NCBI GenBank assembly: GCA_012032775.1 | Contig: JAAUQO010000011.1 | Coordinates: 1 to 52,741 of the forward strand | DNA length: 52,741 nt | Reading direction: 5' to 3' | Source: Oscillochloris sp. | Lineage (GTDB): Bacteria; Chloroflexota; Chloroflexia; Chloroflexales; Chloroflexaceae | Part shown: positions 17,794-27,835 of the stretch, piece after piece | Numbering within the stretch: the stretch's first letter is position 1 | Layout of the letters: each line of letters begins with the position of its first letter | Made by a program: the position numbers and the translations under genes | Notes under the pieces: model-generated | The model's database searches: none | Seen by the model: the letters and a program-made list of their open reading frames with translations, nothing else | Told to the model about the DNA's origin: nothing

Positions 17794-18786
17794 ATGGAGC
17801 AATTGCTTGCACCCGAAATGATGCCGATCACCCTGGTTGGCCTCGGTATCGTGTTGTTGTTTCTGTTTACGATGGTCGGTCTGGTGTTGCGGCGTGGCGG
17901 TAGTGAAGATGTCTCGCAACGCCTGACGGAGTTCGCCGGTCGTGAGGGGAAAAAGGAAGAGCCCGGCGCACGCCAGGCTATGGAACGCATCGACCAGGTT
18001 GTCTCGAAGAGTAAGCGCGGCGGCGATATGGCGCGTGATCTGGCACGGGCCGATATCAAGCTGACGGTTGCCGAATTCATCGGGATTAAAATTCTGGCTG
18101 CTCTCGCCGGCGTTGGACTAGGCATAGTTATCGGTCGGGCCGATACTGCGGCGATGTTCGCTGCCGGCCTGGTTGGGGCGATCCTGTTTTCGTTCATCCC
18201 GAATATCTATGTCAGCTTCCAGGCCAAGAGGCGCGTGAAGTCGTTTAACAATCAACTTGGCGATACAATTACCATGATGGCCAACGCCCTCCGTGGTGGC
18301 TATAGCTTCTTGCAAACCCTGGATATGGTCGCCCGCGAGGCACCACCGCCGGTGTCGTCCGAGTTTCGACGGGTGGTGCAAGAGGTTGGACTTGGACGCA
18401 CAAGTGAAGAAGCGCTCCAGAATCTCTTGCGACGTATGCCATCCGATGACCTTGATTTGCTGATTACCGCCGTCAATGTTCAGATGGAGGTCGGTGGTAA
18501 TCTCGCGCAGATCCTTGATACAATCGGGCATACGATTCGTGAGCGGGTGCGCATTAAAGGTGAGATTCAAACCCTGACCGCGCAGGGACGTATCTCGGGC
18601 TGGGTGATCACCGGCTTGCCAATCGGTCTGGCAATGTTTATCTCGGTGGTTAACCCGGATTATATGGCGCCGATCTTTGAGTTCGGCATGCCGCCCGAAG
18701 CCTGGTGTTGTTTGCCGTTAGCATCGGTGGTGATGATTATTATCGGATACTTTGCGATTATGAAGATCATGGATATTGAGGTCTAA
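17794..18786 (+). CDS. tadB: Tad pilus inner-membrane protein TadB
   Basis: 330 residues, T2SSF family. A membrane helix near the N-terminus (LVGLGIVLLFLFTMVGLVL) is followed by a cytoplasmic segment and a helix pair (IGIKILAALAGVGLGIVI, AAGLVGAILFSFIPNIYV). The T2SSF core is FNNQLGDTITMMANALRGGY with SFLQTLDMVA, and two C-terminal helices end the protein. It forms the membrane platform on which TadA acts, together with TadC. Confidence 0.9.
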   Translation: MEQLLAPEMMPITLVGLGIVLLFLFTMVGLVLRRGGSEDVSQRLTEFAGREGKKEEPGARQAMERIDQVVSKSKRGGDMARDLARADIKLTVAEFIGIKILAALAGVGLGIVIGRADTAAMFAAGLVGAILFSFIPNIYVSFQAKRRVKSFNNQLGDTITMMANALRGGYSFLQTLDMVAREAPPPVSSEFRRVVQEVGLGRTSEEALQNLLRRMPSDDLDLLITAVNVQMEVGGNLAQILDTIGHTIRERVRIKGEIQTLTAQGRISGWVITGLPIGLAMFISVVNPDYMAPIFEFGMPPEAWCCLPLASVVMIIIGYFAIMKIMDIEV

Positions 18787-18815
18787 GTCGCACGGAGGGC
18801 GAAGGGAGATCAAAT

Positions 18816-19733
18816 ATGCCAACCGTGATAATTGTTGGGTTGATTGTGGTTGTCGGTGTTGCGTTGATGGTATTCGCCCTCTCACGCATGCGACAGCCGA
18901 ATGCCATCGGCGAACGCCTGAATCAGTTTACCGAACGTTCGATGACGCTTGAGGAGTTGGAGCTGCAGCTTCCATTCCGCGATCGGGTACTCTTGCCGAT
19001 AACGAAGTCGTTGTTGGCGACGCTTGGCAAATACGGGCCGAAACAAAGCGCCGAGCGGCTGAAAACGAATTTGCAGCAGGCCGGAAACCCGGGCAACATC
19101 ACGCCGTCGATGTTCGTCGGTTTACGTGTGGTGCTGGCTTTGTTGCTGGGTGTGATTGTTACCCTGGTGACATTTCGCACCATGGATCTGAGCCAGGCGT
19201 TGATGTATAGCGCGATTGGCTTTGTGCTCGGCTATATGTTGCCGGTTATATGGCTTGGCCGGCAGATCACGGCGCGCAAAAAAGCAATTTTGAAGGCGCT
19301 TCCCGATGCGCTCGATCTCTTGTGTATCTGCGTCGAGGCCGGCCTGGCGTTTGATCTGGCGTTGCAGCGGGTTACCGATAAGTGGGACGATGAGTTGGCC
19401 CGCGAGTTCAAGAAGGTGCTGTCGGATATTCGACTTGGCCGCACCCGGCGTGAGGCACTGAAGGATCTTGGTGTACGAACCGGTGTCGAGGATGTGCAGA
19501 CATTCTGCGCCGCCATTATTCAGGCCGATCAACTTGGTGTGTCGATGTCGAAGATTCTGCGTTTGCAGGCGGATCAGATGCGCGTTCGCCGCCGCCAGCG
19601 CGCGGAAGAGGCCGCACAGCAGGCGCCGATCAAGATGCTTTTCCCGATGGTGTTCTTGATCTTCCCGGCTTTGTTCGTGGTTATTCTTGGGCCGGCAGTG
19701 CCGCGTATCATGAGTAGCTTCGGCGGGCTCTGA
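18816..19733 (+). CDS. tadC: Tad pilus inner-membrane protein TadC
   Basis: 305 residues, second T2SSF-family platform protein. The N-terminal helix is TVIIVGLIVVVGVALMVFAL. The core is ILKALPDALDLLCICVEAGL with FDLALQRV and a C-terminal pair of helices (PMVFLIFPALFVVILGPAV). The arrangement TadA-TadB-TadC is the conserved order in Tad loci. It starts 29 nt after tadB with GGGAGA upstream. Confidence 0.9.
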   Translation: MPTVIIVGLIVVVGVALMVFALSRMRQPNAIGERLNQFTERSMTLEELELQLPFRDRVLLPITKSLLATLGKYGPKQSAERLKTNLQQAGNPGNITPSMFVGLRVVLALLLGVIVTLVTFRTMDLSQALMYSAIGFVLGYMLPVIWLGRQITARKKAILKALPDALDLLCICVEAGLAFDLALQRVTDKWDDELAREFKKVLSDIRLGRTRREALKDLGVRTGVEDVQTFCAAIIQADQLGVSMSKILRLQADQMRVRRRQRAEEAAQQAPIKMLFPMVFLIFPALFVVILGPAVPRIMSSFGGL

Positions 19734-19770
19734 TTCGTTTGTCCAATCGACACGTTGGTAGCGAACAGCA

Positions 19771-19809
19771 GGCAATAGGCATTGGGAGTTGGATCCCGGG
19801 CCTATTGCC
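19771..19809 (+). terminator. Stem-loop after tadC
   Basis: GGCAATAGGC (19771-19780) and GCCTATTGCC (19800-19809) form a perfect 10-bp stem with a 19-nt loop, 37 nt after the tadC stop and followed by TTATCT. It is a likely end of the Tad transcript, or a leader element of the DUF192 gene. Confidence 0.5.
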
Positions 19810-19823
19810 TTATCTATGCCTTT

Positions 19824-20177
19824 ATGATGTTTCGTGTGCTGAATCAAACCCGCGATACAGTGATCGCTGAACACGGCCGCAGTGCGCGAAGTTTTTTCGC
19901 TCGTCTGAAGGGCTTGATGGGCCATCCCGGCCTCGCCGAGGGTGAAGGGCTGATTATCGATCCATGCTCCAGTGTGCATAGTTTCTTCATGCGCTTCCCG
20001 ATCGATGTGATCTTCCTAAACCGTGCCAATGTCGTGGTCGGCCTGACCCATGCGATGCCGCCGAACAAACCATATGCCGGCGCCCGCAGCGCACGGCGGG
20101 TGATTGAATTACCCGCCGGAACGATTACCTCCAGCGGCACACAGATCGGTGACCAGATCGAGTTGCCCAGTTCATGA
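19824..20177 (+). CDS. DUF192 family protein
   Basis: 117 residues from the ATG at 19824 (another ATG follows directly). The family pattern is complete: SFFARLKGLMGHPGLAEGEG, then IDPCSSVHSFFMRFPIDVIF, then YAGARSARRVIELPAGTI. DUF192 proteins are small beta-barrel-like proteins of unknown function. The unusual feature is the lack of a signal peptide, which many members have. It lies between the Tad locus and a membrane-protein gene that begins 5 nt after its stop, so the two are likely one transcript. Confidence 0.8.
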   Translation: MMFRVLNQTRDTVIAEHGRSARSFFARLKGLMGHPGLAEGEGLIIDPCSSVHSFFMRFPIDVIFLNRANVVVGLTHAMPPNKPYAGARSARRVIELPAGTITSSGTQIGDQIELPSS

Positions 20178-20181
20178 TGCC

Positions 20182-22124
20182 ATGAAGCGCCCTCTTCTCC
20201 TGCTGCTACCCCTGCTCGGCTGGCTCGGCCTCTATCTCGCGACCCTCACCGATGTCCATACCTACGATGCGCTCTCCTACATCCTTGATGTTGACCGCAA
20301 ACCCTGGCCTGAGCTGTTCCATCCACATCATCTGGCTTATGGCCCGCTTGGCTGGCTGATCCGCCGGGTTGCCGGCCTGTTTGGGCATAGCACTAGTGCC
20401 GAGGTGCTGTTGCAAGCGACAAATGCCGTGGCCGGGGCTTTCGGCACAGCCCTGTTCGGCTGGATCGTCGGACGCGCCACCGGCGCGGATCGCTGGGGGT
20501 GCCTGGCCGCACTGCTGCTCGGCAGTTCGTATGCCTATTGGTACTATGCCGTTGAAGTCGAAGTCTATACGATTGCGGCACTTTTCCTGATCGCAGCCCT
20601 CGGCCTGATGCTTGCTTTGTTGCAGCAGCCCTCGCTACTAATAGCGGGGGGGTTGGGCGTGGCCCATGGGTTGGCGACCCTTTTCCACCAGACCAATGTG
20701 TTGTTGGCGATCCCGGTGCTGGTGGTGGTCATCGCCGCAGGAACGGGATCGGGCGCAGTGGGCCGGCGGTTGAAGCTATTCCTGGCCTACGCCGTACCGG
20801 CGGCAATTCTGATTGGCAGCGCATACCTGTGGGTTGGCCTGGGCGTGAGTGGCTTTCGCAACTGGGAGCAGTTGTTCGCCTGGGCAGCCGGTTACACAAT
20901 CACCGGTTGGTGGGGCGGGCCGATCGATGGGAATACCTGGGCCGAGTTGGGCAAGGGCTTGAGCGAAACGCTGGCCCAACCAGGTGGACTGTTCGCCTGG
21001 ATCGGGCTGCTGGTGGTATTGAGCATAAGTTGGCGCGGCTTGCGCGATATTGCGCCGCCGATCGCACTGCTGGCAGCAACATGGCTGCTGGCCTACGGCC
21101 TATTTTTCGCCTGGTGGGAGCCGGATAACATTGAGTTCTGGATTGCGTCGTTGCCGCCACTGTACCTATGGCTGATCCTGATAGCTAGCCGCAGCAAGGT
21201 GCCCTGGGTTGGGCCATTACTGGCCGTTGTAGGCGCCGGGATGCTGGCCGGCAACGGAATTTCGATCGCGCAACGCGGCGATCCCGCCCGCGACTTGCAG
21301 CGACAGATCGCCGCAGCCCTGATCGAACGCAGCAATCCAGGTGATCTGATTGTGGTGCCCGACGGATTGCTGGAGCTGTATTTGCCGTTTTACGGTGGTC
21401 GCGAGCAGGTGGCGGCGCTTACATGGGCGATGTTGCCCGGCGACGGTTGGCCGGCCGCCTGCGACCGGTTGCAGAGCCGGATCGAGGTTGCGCTGGCGAG
21501 CGGATTTGCGGTATTGATCGCCACTGATGCGATCCGGCCGACAGCGGCGCCACCTGGCCAACCGCCGACAATGATGGAGCGGTTCGGCTTAACGCCCGAT
21601 CAGATCGCCACATGCTATGCGCCGTATCTGCCTGCCGCCACAGCCATGCACCTGAAGGCGGATCTGCCAAACTATGCGCGAATCGCCTCGGCTCAGGAAC
21701 TAGCTTCCGGCCCCGGTTGGAATTTTATCCGGAGCACGTGGGGATGGCGGGCTGAACGAGTTGCGTTTGTCACCCATGATACTCAGGGTTGGAGCCTACG
21801 GCCGGAGCGCGATCCGGCCTGATCAGCCCGCCATTCCAGCTTGATGCAGCACAACTGGCGGCGGTTGAACTACGCCTCGCAGCCGGAACCACGGCGCGGG
21901 ATGCGCAGATCTTCTTCCGTGACGGGGCCGGGCAATTGGATGAAGCGCGTTCGTTGCGTTTCAGCTTGCAGCCGGGAACTGAAGCGCATACCTATCGGCT
22001 GGAGATTCCGGAAGAAGTGCGCCGCCAGGGCTTGATCACCGGCATCAGGCTTGATCCGGTTGGGGTCGGCGATGGCGGTAGCGTGCGGATTGAGACGATC
22101 AGATTGGTGCTGATCGATGGTTGA
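20182..22124 (+). CDS. Polytopic membrane protein (GT-C-like), one frameshift near the 3' end
   Basis: About 647 residues when joined. The first ~390 residues hold about ten membrane helices. The first luminal loop contains HTYDALSYILDVDR and HPHHLAYGPLGWL, the acidic/His loop typical of GT-C-type or DUF2723-like glycosyltransferases. The rest is a soluble, exterior C-terminal part. Near 21790 the frame changes: TQGWS continues in the -1 frame as LEPTAGARSGLISPPFQL and a beta-sandwich up to 22124 (AVELRLAAGTTARDAQIFF). The fold of that end resembles carbohydrate-binding modules. Function as a glycan-modifying membrane enzyme is inference. Confidence 0.6.
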
Positions 22125-22136
22125 TGCTTAGAACTG

Positions 22137-24677
22137 CTACCCGGCCTGCACCGTCTCGGCCCAGAAGGCATCGACTTTGCGTTTGAGCAGAATGTGTTCG
22201 TCGGCGGCGAGTTGTGGATCATCCTGCAAAATCTGCTCCGCTTCCTGACGGGCGGCGTGGAGTAGGCGTGTATCGGCCAATTTGGCAACTTTCAGATCGG
22301 GTGTGCCGCTCTGGCGCGTGCCGAAGAACTCGCCGGGGCCACGTAATTGCAGGTCGATCTCGGCCAACTTAAAGCCGTCGGTGGTCTGCTCCATCGCCTC
22401 AAGCCGCTGCTTGGTCGTCTCGTTCTCTTTATCGGAGATCAGGATACAGTAGCTCTGGTGGCTGCCGCGCCCGACGCGGCCGCGGAACTGGTGCAACTGC
22501 GAAAGGCCGAAGCGTTCGGCGCCCTCGATCACGATTGTGGAGGCGTTCGGAATATCGATCCCGACCTCGATGACTGAGGTGGAAACCAGAATATCGAACT
22601 CACGGTTGCGGAACGAGACCATGATCTCGTCCTTCTCGCGCGGCAACATACGCCCGTGCAGCAGATTCACCCGCAGATCCGGGAAGACTTCGTGCTGCAA
22701 GCGCTCGTACATCTCCTCGGCCGACGGCAGATCGATCTTTTCGCTCTCCTCGACCAGCGGGCAGATCACAAAGGTCTGACGGCCCTTCTCGATCTCGCGG
22801 CGCATATGCTTATACGCTTTTTCGCGATCATTACGCGGAATCCAGCGGGTGCGGATCGTCTGACGGCCGGGCGGCAACTCATCAAGGATGGACGTGTCCA
22901 GGTCGCCGAAAATCGTCAGGGTAAGGGTACGCGGAATCGGCGTCGCCGTCATCACCAGCAGATGCGGGTTGAAGCCTTTGTCGCGCAGACGTTGGCGCTG
23001 CTCGACCCCGAAGCGATGCTGCTCATCCACCACCACCAGGCCAAGGCTGTGAAACTGGACGCTCTCGGTGATCAGGGCATGTGTGCCGACCACCAGATCA
23101 ACCTCGCCGCGTGCGATCCCTTCCAGCACCTTGCGCCGCGCCTTTGTCCCGAGGCTACCGGTGAGCAATGCCACGCGCACCCCCTGGCCATCGAGATCAT
23201 CCTCAACCGTCATACCGAGTAGCGCCTTGATCTCAGCCAGGCGCGCGGCCTCTTCGGGATCGAGCCGCTGCTGCCAATTCGGCTCGCTCGACTCAGGTTC
23301 GGGGCGCGGCACACGCACCTGGCCGAGTAACTGCTTCAGCCCTTTGTAATGCTGCTCGGCCAGGATCTCGGTCGGCGCCATAAGTGCGCCCTGGAAACCA
23401 TTCGCAATTGCCTGAAGTAAGGCGGCTGCGGCGACAACCGTCTTCCCGGAACCGACATCACCCTGGAGCAGGCGAGCCATTGGGATCGGGCGGGCCATAT
23501 CGCGGAAGATCTCATCGAGGGACCGCCGCTGAGCGCCGGTAAGTGCGAACGGCAGCCTGGCCTGCAACTCGGCATACACCTCAGCATTATGCTGCATCGC
23601 AAAGCCCATCTCGCCCTGCCAGAGCAATTTGCGCTGCACAACGCCAAGCTGAATAAACAGAAACTCGTCGAAGCCAAGCCGGCGGGTGGCATGCTCCAGA
23701 TGCTCACGGCTGTCGGGGAAATGGATCTGGGCCAGCGCCTCGCCAAGGCCAACCAGACCGGTGCGCTGCCGCACAATCGCAGGCAGATAATCAGGGGTTT
23801 TTGGCGCAAGTGCATCGACCGCCTGCTTAATCAGCTTGCGCGCATTACGCTCGTGCAGCCCTTTCGTAAGCGGATGCACCGGCACGAGGCGCCCGGTATG
23901 AACCGTATCAACGTCGGGCACATAGGGTTCCCAACTTGGCGTGGACATCTGGCGCATACCCTGGTACGCGCCGACCTTACCGGAGAGCACGATCTGCATG
24001 CCGATGCGCAACTGCTTGCTGAGCCAGGGCTGATTGAAAAAGACCGCCTCGATCACACCGCTCTCATCACCAACCACCACCTTAAACCGCGAGCGTGGGC
24101 CGCCGCCGGAAAGCTTGACCTCGACAATCTCGCCGAGGATCGTTTCGGCGTTGCCGACTTTCAGATCGGCGATCCGGCGCTGGGATGAGAAATCGTCGTA
24201 GCGATGCGGAAAATGGTACAGCAGATCGCCGAGGGTTTTCAAGCCTAGCCGGCGAAAAGCGGTGAGATTGGCCCGCCCAATGGCGGGCATAACGTCGAGT
24301 GAATCATCGAATTCGAGTTGTGAAAGCGGCTTTTCGGCAGGCGGCGGCGCTTTCGTGGTTTTGCGCGGCTTCTTGGCCGGCGCGGATGCGGGCGCAGATG
24401 CAGGCGCCGGTTCAGGCGGCTTGCGAAACAGGCCGCGCAATTCATCCAGCGACGCCTGCACACGATTGCGCCGCTCCAGAGTCGTCTGACTGCCGTAATT
24501 ATCGAGCAGGGTCAGGGTCGCTTGAACTGCGGGCAGATGCAAGGCGCCATCGGCTTCAGCGCGCCACAGACGCAAATACTGTTCCAGCCCGGCATCGACC
24601 ACACTATCATCGCAGCCACGGCGCTGCTCGGCGGCCAGAATCTTCCCCAGGGCAACAATATGCTCACGATGTTCCAT
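22137..24677 (-). CDS. recG: ATP-dependent DNA helicase RecG
   Basis: 846 residues. RecG remodels stalled replication forks and Holliday junctions. An N-terminal extension of about 150 residues, including an A/P/K-rich linker (APASAPAKKPRKTTKAPPP), precedes the wedge/OB domain (VGNAETILGEIVEVKLSGGG). The helicase core has Walker A GDVGSGKTVVAAAALL, the DEQH box VVDEQHRFG, TATPIPRTL, and motif VI region HQFRGRVGRG with the family's QSYCILI. The extension is common in Chloroflexota and cyanobacterial RecG. It ends 12 nt from the convergent membrane-protein gene. Confidence 0.95.
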   Translation of the reverse strand: MEHREHIVALGKILAAEQRRGCDDSVVDAGLEQYLRLWRAEADGALHLPAVQATLTLLDNYGSQTTLERRNRVQASLDELRGLFRKPPEPAPASAPASAPAKKPRKTTKAPPPAEKPLSQLEFDDSLDVMPAIGRANLTAFRRLGLKTLGDLLYHFPHRYDDFSSQRRIADLKVGNAETILGEIVEVKLSGGGPRSRFKVVVGDESGVIEAVFFNQPWLSKQLRIGMQIVLSGKVGAYQGMRQMSTPSWEPYVPDVDTVHTGRLVPVHPLTKGLHERNARKLIKQAVDALAPKTPDYLPAIVRQRTGLVGLGEALAQIHFPDSREHLEHATRRLGFDEFLFIQLGVVQRKLLWQGEMGFAMQHNAEVYAELQARLPFALTGAQRRSLDEIFRDMARPIPMARLLQGDVGSGKTVVAAAALLQAIANGFQGALMAPTEILAEQHYKGLKQLLGQVRVPRPEPESSEPNWQQRLDPEEAARLAEIKALLGMTVEDDLDGQGVRVALLTGSLGTKARRKVLEGIARGEVDLVVGTHALITESVQFHSLGLVVVDEQHRFGVEQRQRLRDKGFNPHLLVMTATPIPRTLTLTIFGDLDTSILDELPPGRQTIRTRWIPRNDREKAYKHMRREIEKGRQTFVICPLVEESEKIDLPSAEEMYERLQHEVFPDLRVNLLHGRMLPREKDEIMVSFRNREFDILVSTSVIEVGIDIPNASTIVIEGAERFGLSQLHQFRGRVGRGSHQSYCILISDKENETTKQRLEAMEQTTDGFKLAEIDLQLRGPGEFFGTRQSGTPDLKVAKLADTRLLHAARQEAEQILQDDPQLAADEHILLKRKVDAFWAETVQAG

Positions 24678-24760
24678 CGGATGATACCTGAGAACTGATG
24701 CCTGATACCTGAGGATTACAAACGGAAGGCGCAGCTACATAAAGGCATCAAGGACACGCA

Positions 24761-25614
24761 TCATACTTCTTCGTTGCCCTCAAACACCACCACACCCATG
24801 GCGCCGGGGCCAAGGTACGCGGCAATCGCAGGGCCAAAGCGAGCGCTTTTAACCTGATGACGCGGGAAGATCGGATCAACCTTCTCCTGGAGCTTCTCAA
24901 TATCTTCGGCAGTCGTTGCATACAGTGCGGTGACATCCTGAACGCGGGGGAAATCCTCGATAAAGGTATACAAGCCCTCGATCGCCTTGGCGCGGGTACG
25001 GGTGCGTTCGTAGGGCACAATCTCGCCCTCATCGAGAATCATCAAGGGCTTGATACGCTGCATCGAGCCAAGCACACCGGCGGCGATCGTCAAGCGACCG
25101 CTCAACTCAAGATAGTCCATTGTATCGACAAAAAAGCAGGCATGGGTATGGCGGATGGTGCGATGGATCAACTCATGCACCTCGACAGGCGACGCGCCAT
25201 CGGCAATCGCCCGAGCTGCGGCAAGCACTACCGAGCCGGTACCCACCGAAGCCGACTTACTGTCCACCAGTTCCAACTTCGTGGTTGAAGCCGGCAGGCG
25301 AGCCAGCGCCTGCGCCGCTTCGGCATGTACACTACCCAGCGCGCGCCGAGATGAATCGAGAACACATAATCATACGTGCCGATCAAGCGGCGATACACAT
25401 GTTCAAACACCGCCGACGACGAACTACCTGCCTGCAAGCGCCCCGGCCCGGAGGCGATCAACTCATACGCCTGATCGTCGGAAAGGTCGATCCCGGCCCG
25501 ATAGATCTTCTCATCAACGTGCAACAGCAACGGAACAACCTCAATCCCCAATTCACGGGCCAATTCCGGCGGGATGTCGGCTGAACCATCGGTAACGATT
25601 TTTATCAGTGCCAT
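24761..25614 (-). CDS. DegV family fatty-acid-binding protein, one frameshift
   Basis: About 284 residues, the usual DegV length. The N-terminal part (MALIKIVTDGSADIPPELAR, then GIEVVPLLLHVDEKIYRAGI) includes the TDGSAD motif; TDSxxDL is the family norm. The C-terminal lobe includes DSKSASVGTG, FFVDTMDYLELSGRL and GSMQRIKPLMILDEGEI, which contact the bound acyl chain. DegV/FakB proteins present fatty acids to a kinase. The frame changes in the GCGCGCGC-like run at about 25338-25348, where one missing base joins FSIHLGA to LGSVHAEAAQAL. The ATG at 25614 has GAGAAG just upstream. Confidence 0.85.
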
Positions 25615-25704
25615 CTTCTCAATCCCTGTCACAACAGAACAAATGCTCGTGCGGTGGTGTTGTCGGCTGCGCCGCAAACGCCATCACGCATAGTGCCTAT
25701 CGGT

Positions 25705-25733
25705 TTGCCAAAGCCAGATCAGTGTGGTATAGT
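25705..25733 (+). promoter_or_regulatory. rpmB promoter
   Basis: TTGCCA (25705-25710), 17-nt spacer, TATAGT (25728-25733), with an extended -10 TGG before it. It lies 46 nt before the rpmB ATG. Confidence 0.65.
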
Positions 25734-25779
25734 CTCGCAAAGTGTGACCGTTTTTTCAGTTCCTTGGAGCAACATACAA

Positions 25780-25965
25780 ATGGCAAAATGTGCAAGTTGC
25801 GGCAAAGGCCCTTCGTTTGGAAGCAACGTCAGCTTCTCGAAGCGCCATACGAAGCGTATGTGGCGGCCCAATCTCCAGAAAACAACCATCATCAACGATG
25901 AGGGCAAGCCGGAGCAGATCCGGATTTGCACGCGCTGCATGCGTACGATGATGAAAGTTCGCTAG
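25780..25965 (+). CDS. rpmB: 50S ribosomal protein L28, zinc-ribbon form
   Basis: 61 residues. The sequence MAKCASCGKGPSFGSNVS, followed by SKRHTKRMWRPNLQ and a C-terminal RICTRCMRTM, is L28. Both C-x-x-C pairs (CASC and CTRC) are kept, so this is the zinc-binding C+ form. It is monocistronic, between its own promoter and a strong terminator. Confidence 0.97.
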   Translation: MAKCASCGKGPSFGSNVSFSKRHTKRMWRPNLQKTTIINDEGKPEQIRICTRCMRTMMKVR

Positions 25966-25984
25966 CACCTCGACATCCTAACGG

Positions 25985-26020
25985 AAAGGCCAGTGTCCAC
26001 GATGGACGCTGGCCTTTTTT
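25985..26020 (+). terminator. Intrinsic terminator of rpmB
   Basis: AAGGCCAGTGTCCA pairs with TGGACGCTGGCC (one wobble/mismatch) around CGA, followed at once by TTTTTT. It is the clearest classical rho-independent terminator in the window. Confidence 0.85.
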
Positions 26021-26203
26021 CTTGCCAGCTTCAGTGCTGCAAATCGGCACCGAGCAAGGCGATGCAATCGGTTACAACGCCGTAAAGTTGACCCGCATTA
26101 TAGCCGAAGGCCCATCCCTATGCAATAGGAATTTACCGCGCCGACGCGGCTTTTCAAAATCCGCTTGCCACAGTCTGGTGTGGGGCTGCGCCGCCCAAAA
26201 AAC

Positions 26204-27025
26204 CTAGAACAGCGCCTGTTGCAGCAGGCGCGCATCACTATGCCAGCTTGGTGCGCCGCCGGGCGCATTCACGGAACGGCGCGGCAAAACATTCAGTCGC
26301 AGCTGTGATACCCCGGCCACCTGCAAGACCCGTTGCACCCCGGCCAGGGCCGTTTTCGGGCGATTCGTCTGCTCGGACAAATGGGCCAGCCAGACATCAA
26401 CCGAACGATCGCGGCAAACATGGCTGAGCAACTCGCCGCACTGCATATTATCGAGGTGGCCGAGCGGGCCACAGATCCGCTGTTGCAGCGCCCACGGATA
26501 CGAACCCACCCGCAGCAACTCACGGTCGTGGTTAGCTTCTACCACCAGCAAATCGGCATCGCGCAGCCCGGCCACCGTGGTCGCATCCCAACTACCGAGA
26601 TCGACCGCCACCGCCAACGTCGCTCCGCCGGCCGACACACGATAGCCGACCGGGTCGGCGGCATCGTGGCGCAGCCGAAAACTCGCCACATCGAAGACGC
26701 CGACACAGGCCCGTTCAGCTACGGGCAATACCTCCACGGCCAATCCTGCAAGCGTTTCGGCAAGTGCATCATGCGTTGCAGCATTGCAGATCAGCGGGAT
26801 TTTGTAGCGTCGAGCCAGTGCGGCTGCACCGGCGACATGATCGCCATGTTCGTGGGTCAGCAAGATCGCGCGGACTGTTTCCGGCGCAATTCCACGGTAG
26901 CGCAACAGTTTCTCAACCGTCCGCAACGCGATCCCGCAATCGATCAGCACCGCATCGTCGCCCGCCTGAGCCAGCAAGGCATTGCCGCTACTTCCCGAAG
27001 CCAGCGATGTCACCGTCAGAGTCAT
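26204..27025 (-). CDS. Metallo-beta-lactamase-fold hydrolase, YycJ/WalJ-like
   Basis: 273 residues. The metal motif is LTHEHGDHVAG (H-x-H-x-D-H), preceded by VLIDCGIALRTVEKLL and SLASGSSGNALL, the start typical of YycJ-type exonuclease-like proteins. VVEANHD and HLSEQTN supply later metal ligands. YycJ family members are linked to DNA repair or cell-wall control. The ATG at 27025 overlaps the rdgB stop by 4 nt (ATGA), showing translational coupling, and rules out the longer upstream reading. Confidence 0.85.
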   Translation of the reverse strand: MTLTVTSLASGSSGNALLAQAGDDAVLIDCGIALRTVEKLLRYRGIAPETVRAILLTHEHGDHVAGAAALARRYKIPLICNAATHDALAETLAGLAVEVLPVAERACVGVFDVASFRLRHDAADPVGYRVSAGGATLAVAVDLGSWDATTVAGLRDADLLVVEANHDRELLRVGSYPWALQQRICGPLGHLDNMQCGELLSHVCRDRSVDVWLAHLSEQTNRPKTALAGVQRVLQVAGVSQLRLNVLPRRSVNAPGGAPSWHSDARLLQQALF

Positions 27026-27627
27026 AGCAGGCCTTCCGCCTGCCAGCGTTCCAGCACCACACGGGCCTCGCGGGCCGCCGCTGCCCGATGGCTGATCCGG
27101 TTTTTGTGATCCGGCGGAACTTCGGCCAGCGTCTTGTTTTCGTCGAGCAGGAAGAATAACGGATCGTAGCCGAACCCGCCGCTGCCGCGCGGAGCCGTCT
27201 CGATCACGCCCGACAGCGTTCCCTGCACAAACTCGGTTGAATGGCCGGGGCGAGCGAGACCGATCACACAAACAAAGCGGGCAAGGCGAGCATGCCAGGG
27301 CACATCGCGCATCTGTGCCAACAGATACTCAAGCTGGGCCGCACCGCTTACACCGCCGTAGCGGGCCGAATACACGCCGGGGGCGCCATTGAGGGCGGCC
27401 ACCTCCAGGCCACTATCATCAGCCAGGGTCGGCAAACCACTAAGTGCCAGATAACCTTCGGCCTTGAGGCGCGCATTCTCCTCGAACGTCGTTCCAGTCT
27501 CCTCAACTTCGTCGGGGATGCCGAGGTCGTCGAGCGTGCGCAGGCGATACGGCAAACCCGTAAAGATCGCCGCAAACTCGCGCAACTTGCCGGGATTGCG
27601 TGTCGCGATTAAAAGATCAAAAGGCAT
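27022..27627 (-). CDS. rdgB: XTP/dITP diphosphatase (HAM1/RdgB)
   Basis: 201 residues. It hydrolyses non-canonical purine triphosphates to monophosphates, keeping ITP/XTP out of nucleic acids. Signature features: LLIATRNPGKLREF at the start, TGTTFEENARLKA, LADDSGLEVAALNGAPGVYS, GSGGFGYDPLFF and the end KNRISHRAAAAR. The ATG at 27627 aligns with the family start. It is coupled to the downstream metallo-hydrolase by a 4-nt overlap. Confidence 0.93.
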   Translation of the reverse strand: MPFDLLIATRNPGKLREFAAIFTGLPYRLRTLDDLGIPDEVEETGTTFEENARLKAEGYLALSGLPTLADDSGLEVAALNGAPGVYSARYGGVSGAAQLEYLLAQMRDVPWHARLARFVCVIGLARPGHSTEFVQGTLSGVIETAPRGSGGFGYDPLFFLLDENKTLAEVPPDHKNRISHRAAAAREARVVLERWQAEGLL

Positions 27628-27799
27628 TGGATCGCTACCCTCAACAATGAGCGAGACTGAGCACATGGAGCGTGATGAAAGCCCCGCCTGTGCTGCACTC
27701 ACGCGGAATGACACAAAGGTTGCGGCCGGCGCCAGGGCTAAGAAGCCCGGATCTGCGGCCCTGTTCCCGTGTTATACCCTGCATCCTACGTGGCAGCCT

Positions 27800-27828
27800 A
27801 TCGTATGCGCGGATGTACGCTCTGTCAA
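27800..27828 (-). promoter_or_regulatory. Promoter toward rdgB
   Basis: On the minus strand, consensus TTGACA (27828-27823), 17-nt spacer, TACGAT (27805-27800). Confidence 0.55.
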
Positions 27829-27835
27829 GGCTTCG

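Noticed and set aside
22647..24188. Plus-strand frames opposite recG (for example 188 and 199 codons)
   Set aside because: They lie wholly inside recG, whose motifs are continuous.
24683..24716. Direct repeat TGATACCTGAG upstream of recG
   Set aside because: Two 11-nt copies only, no link to a promoter or operator form; left as chance similarity.
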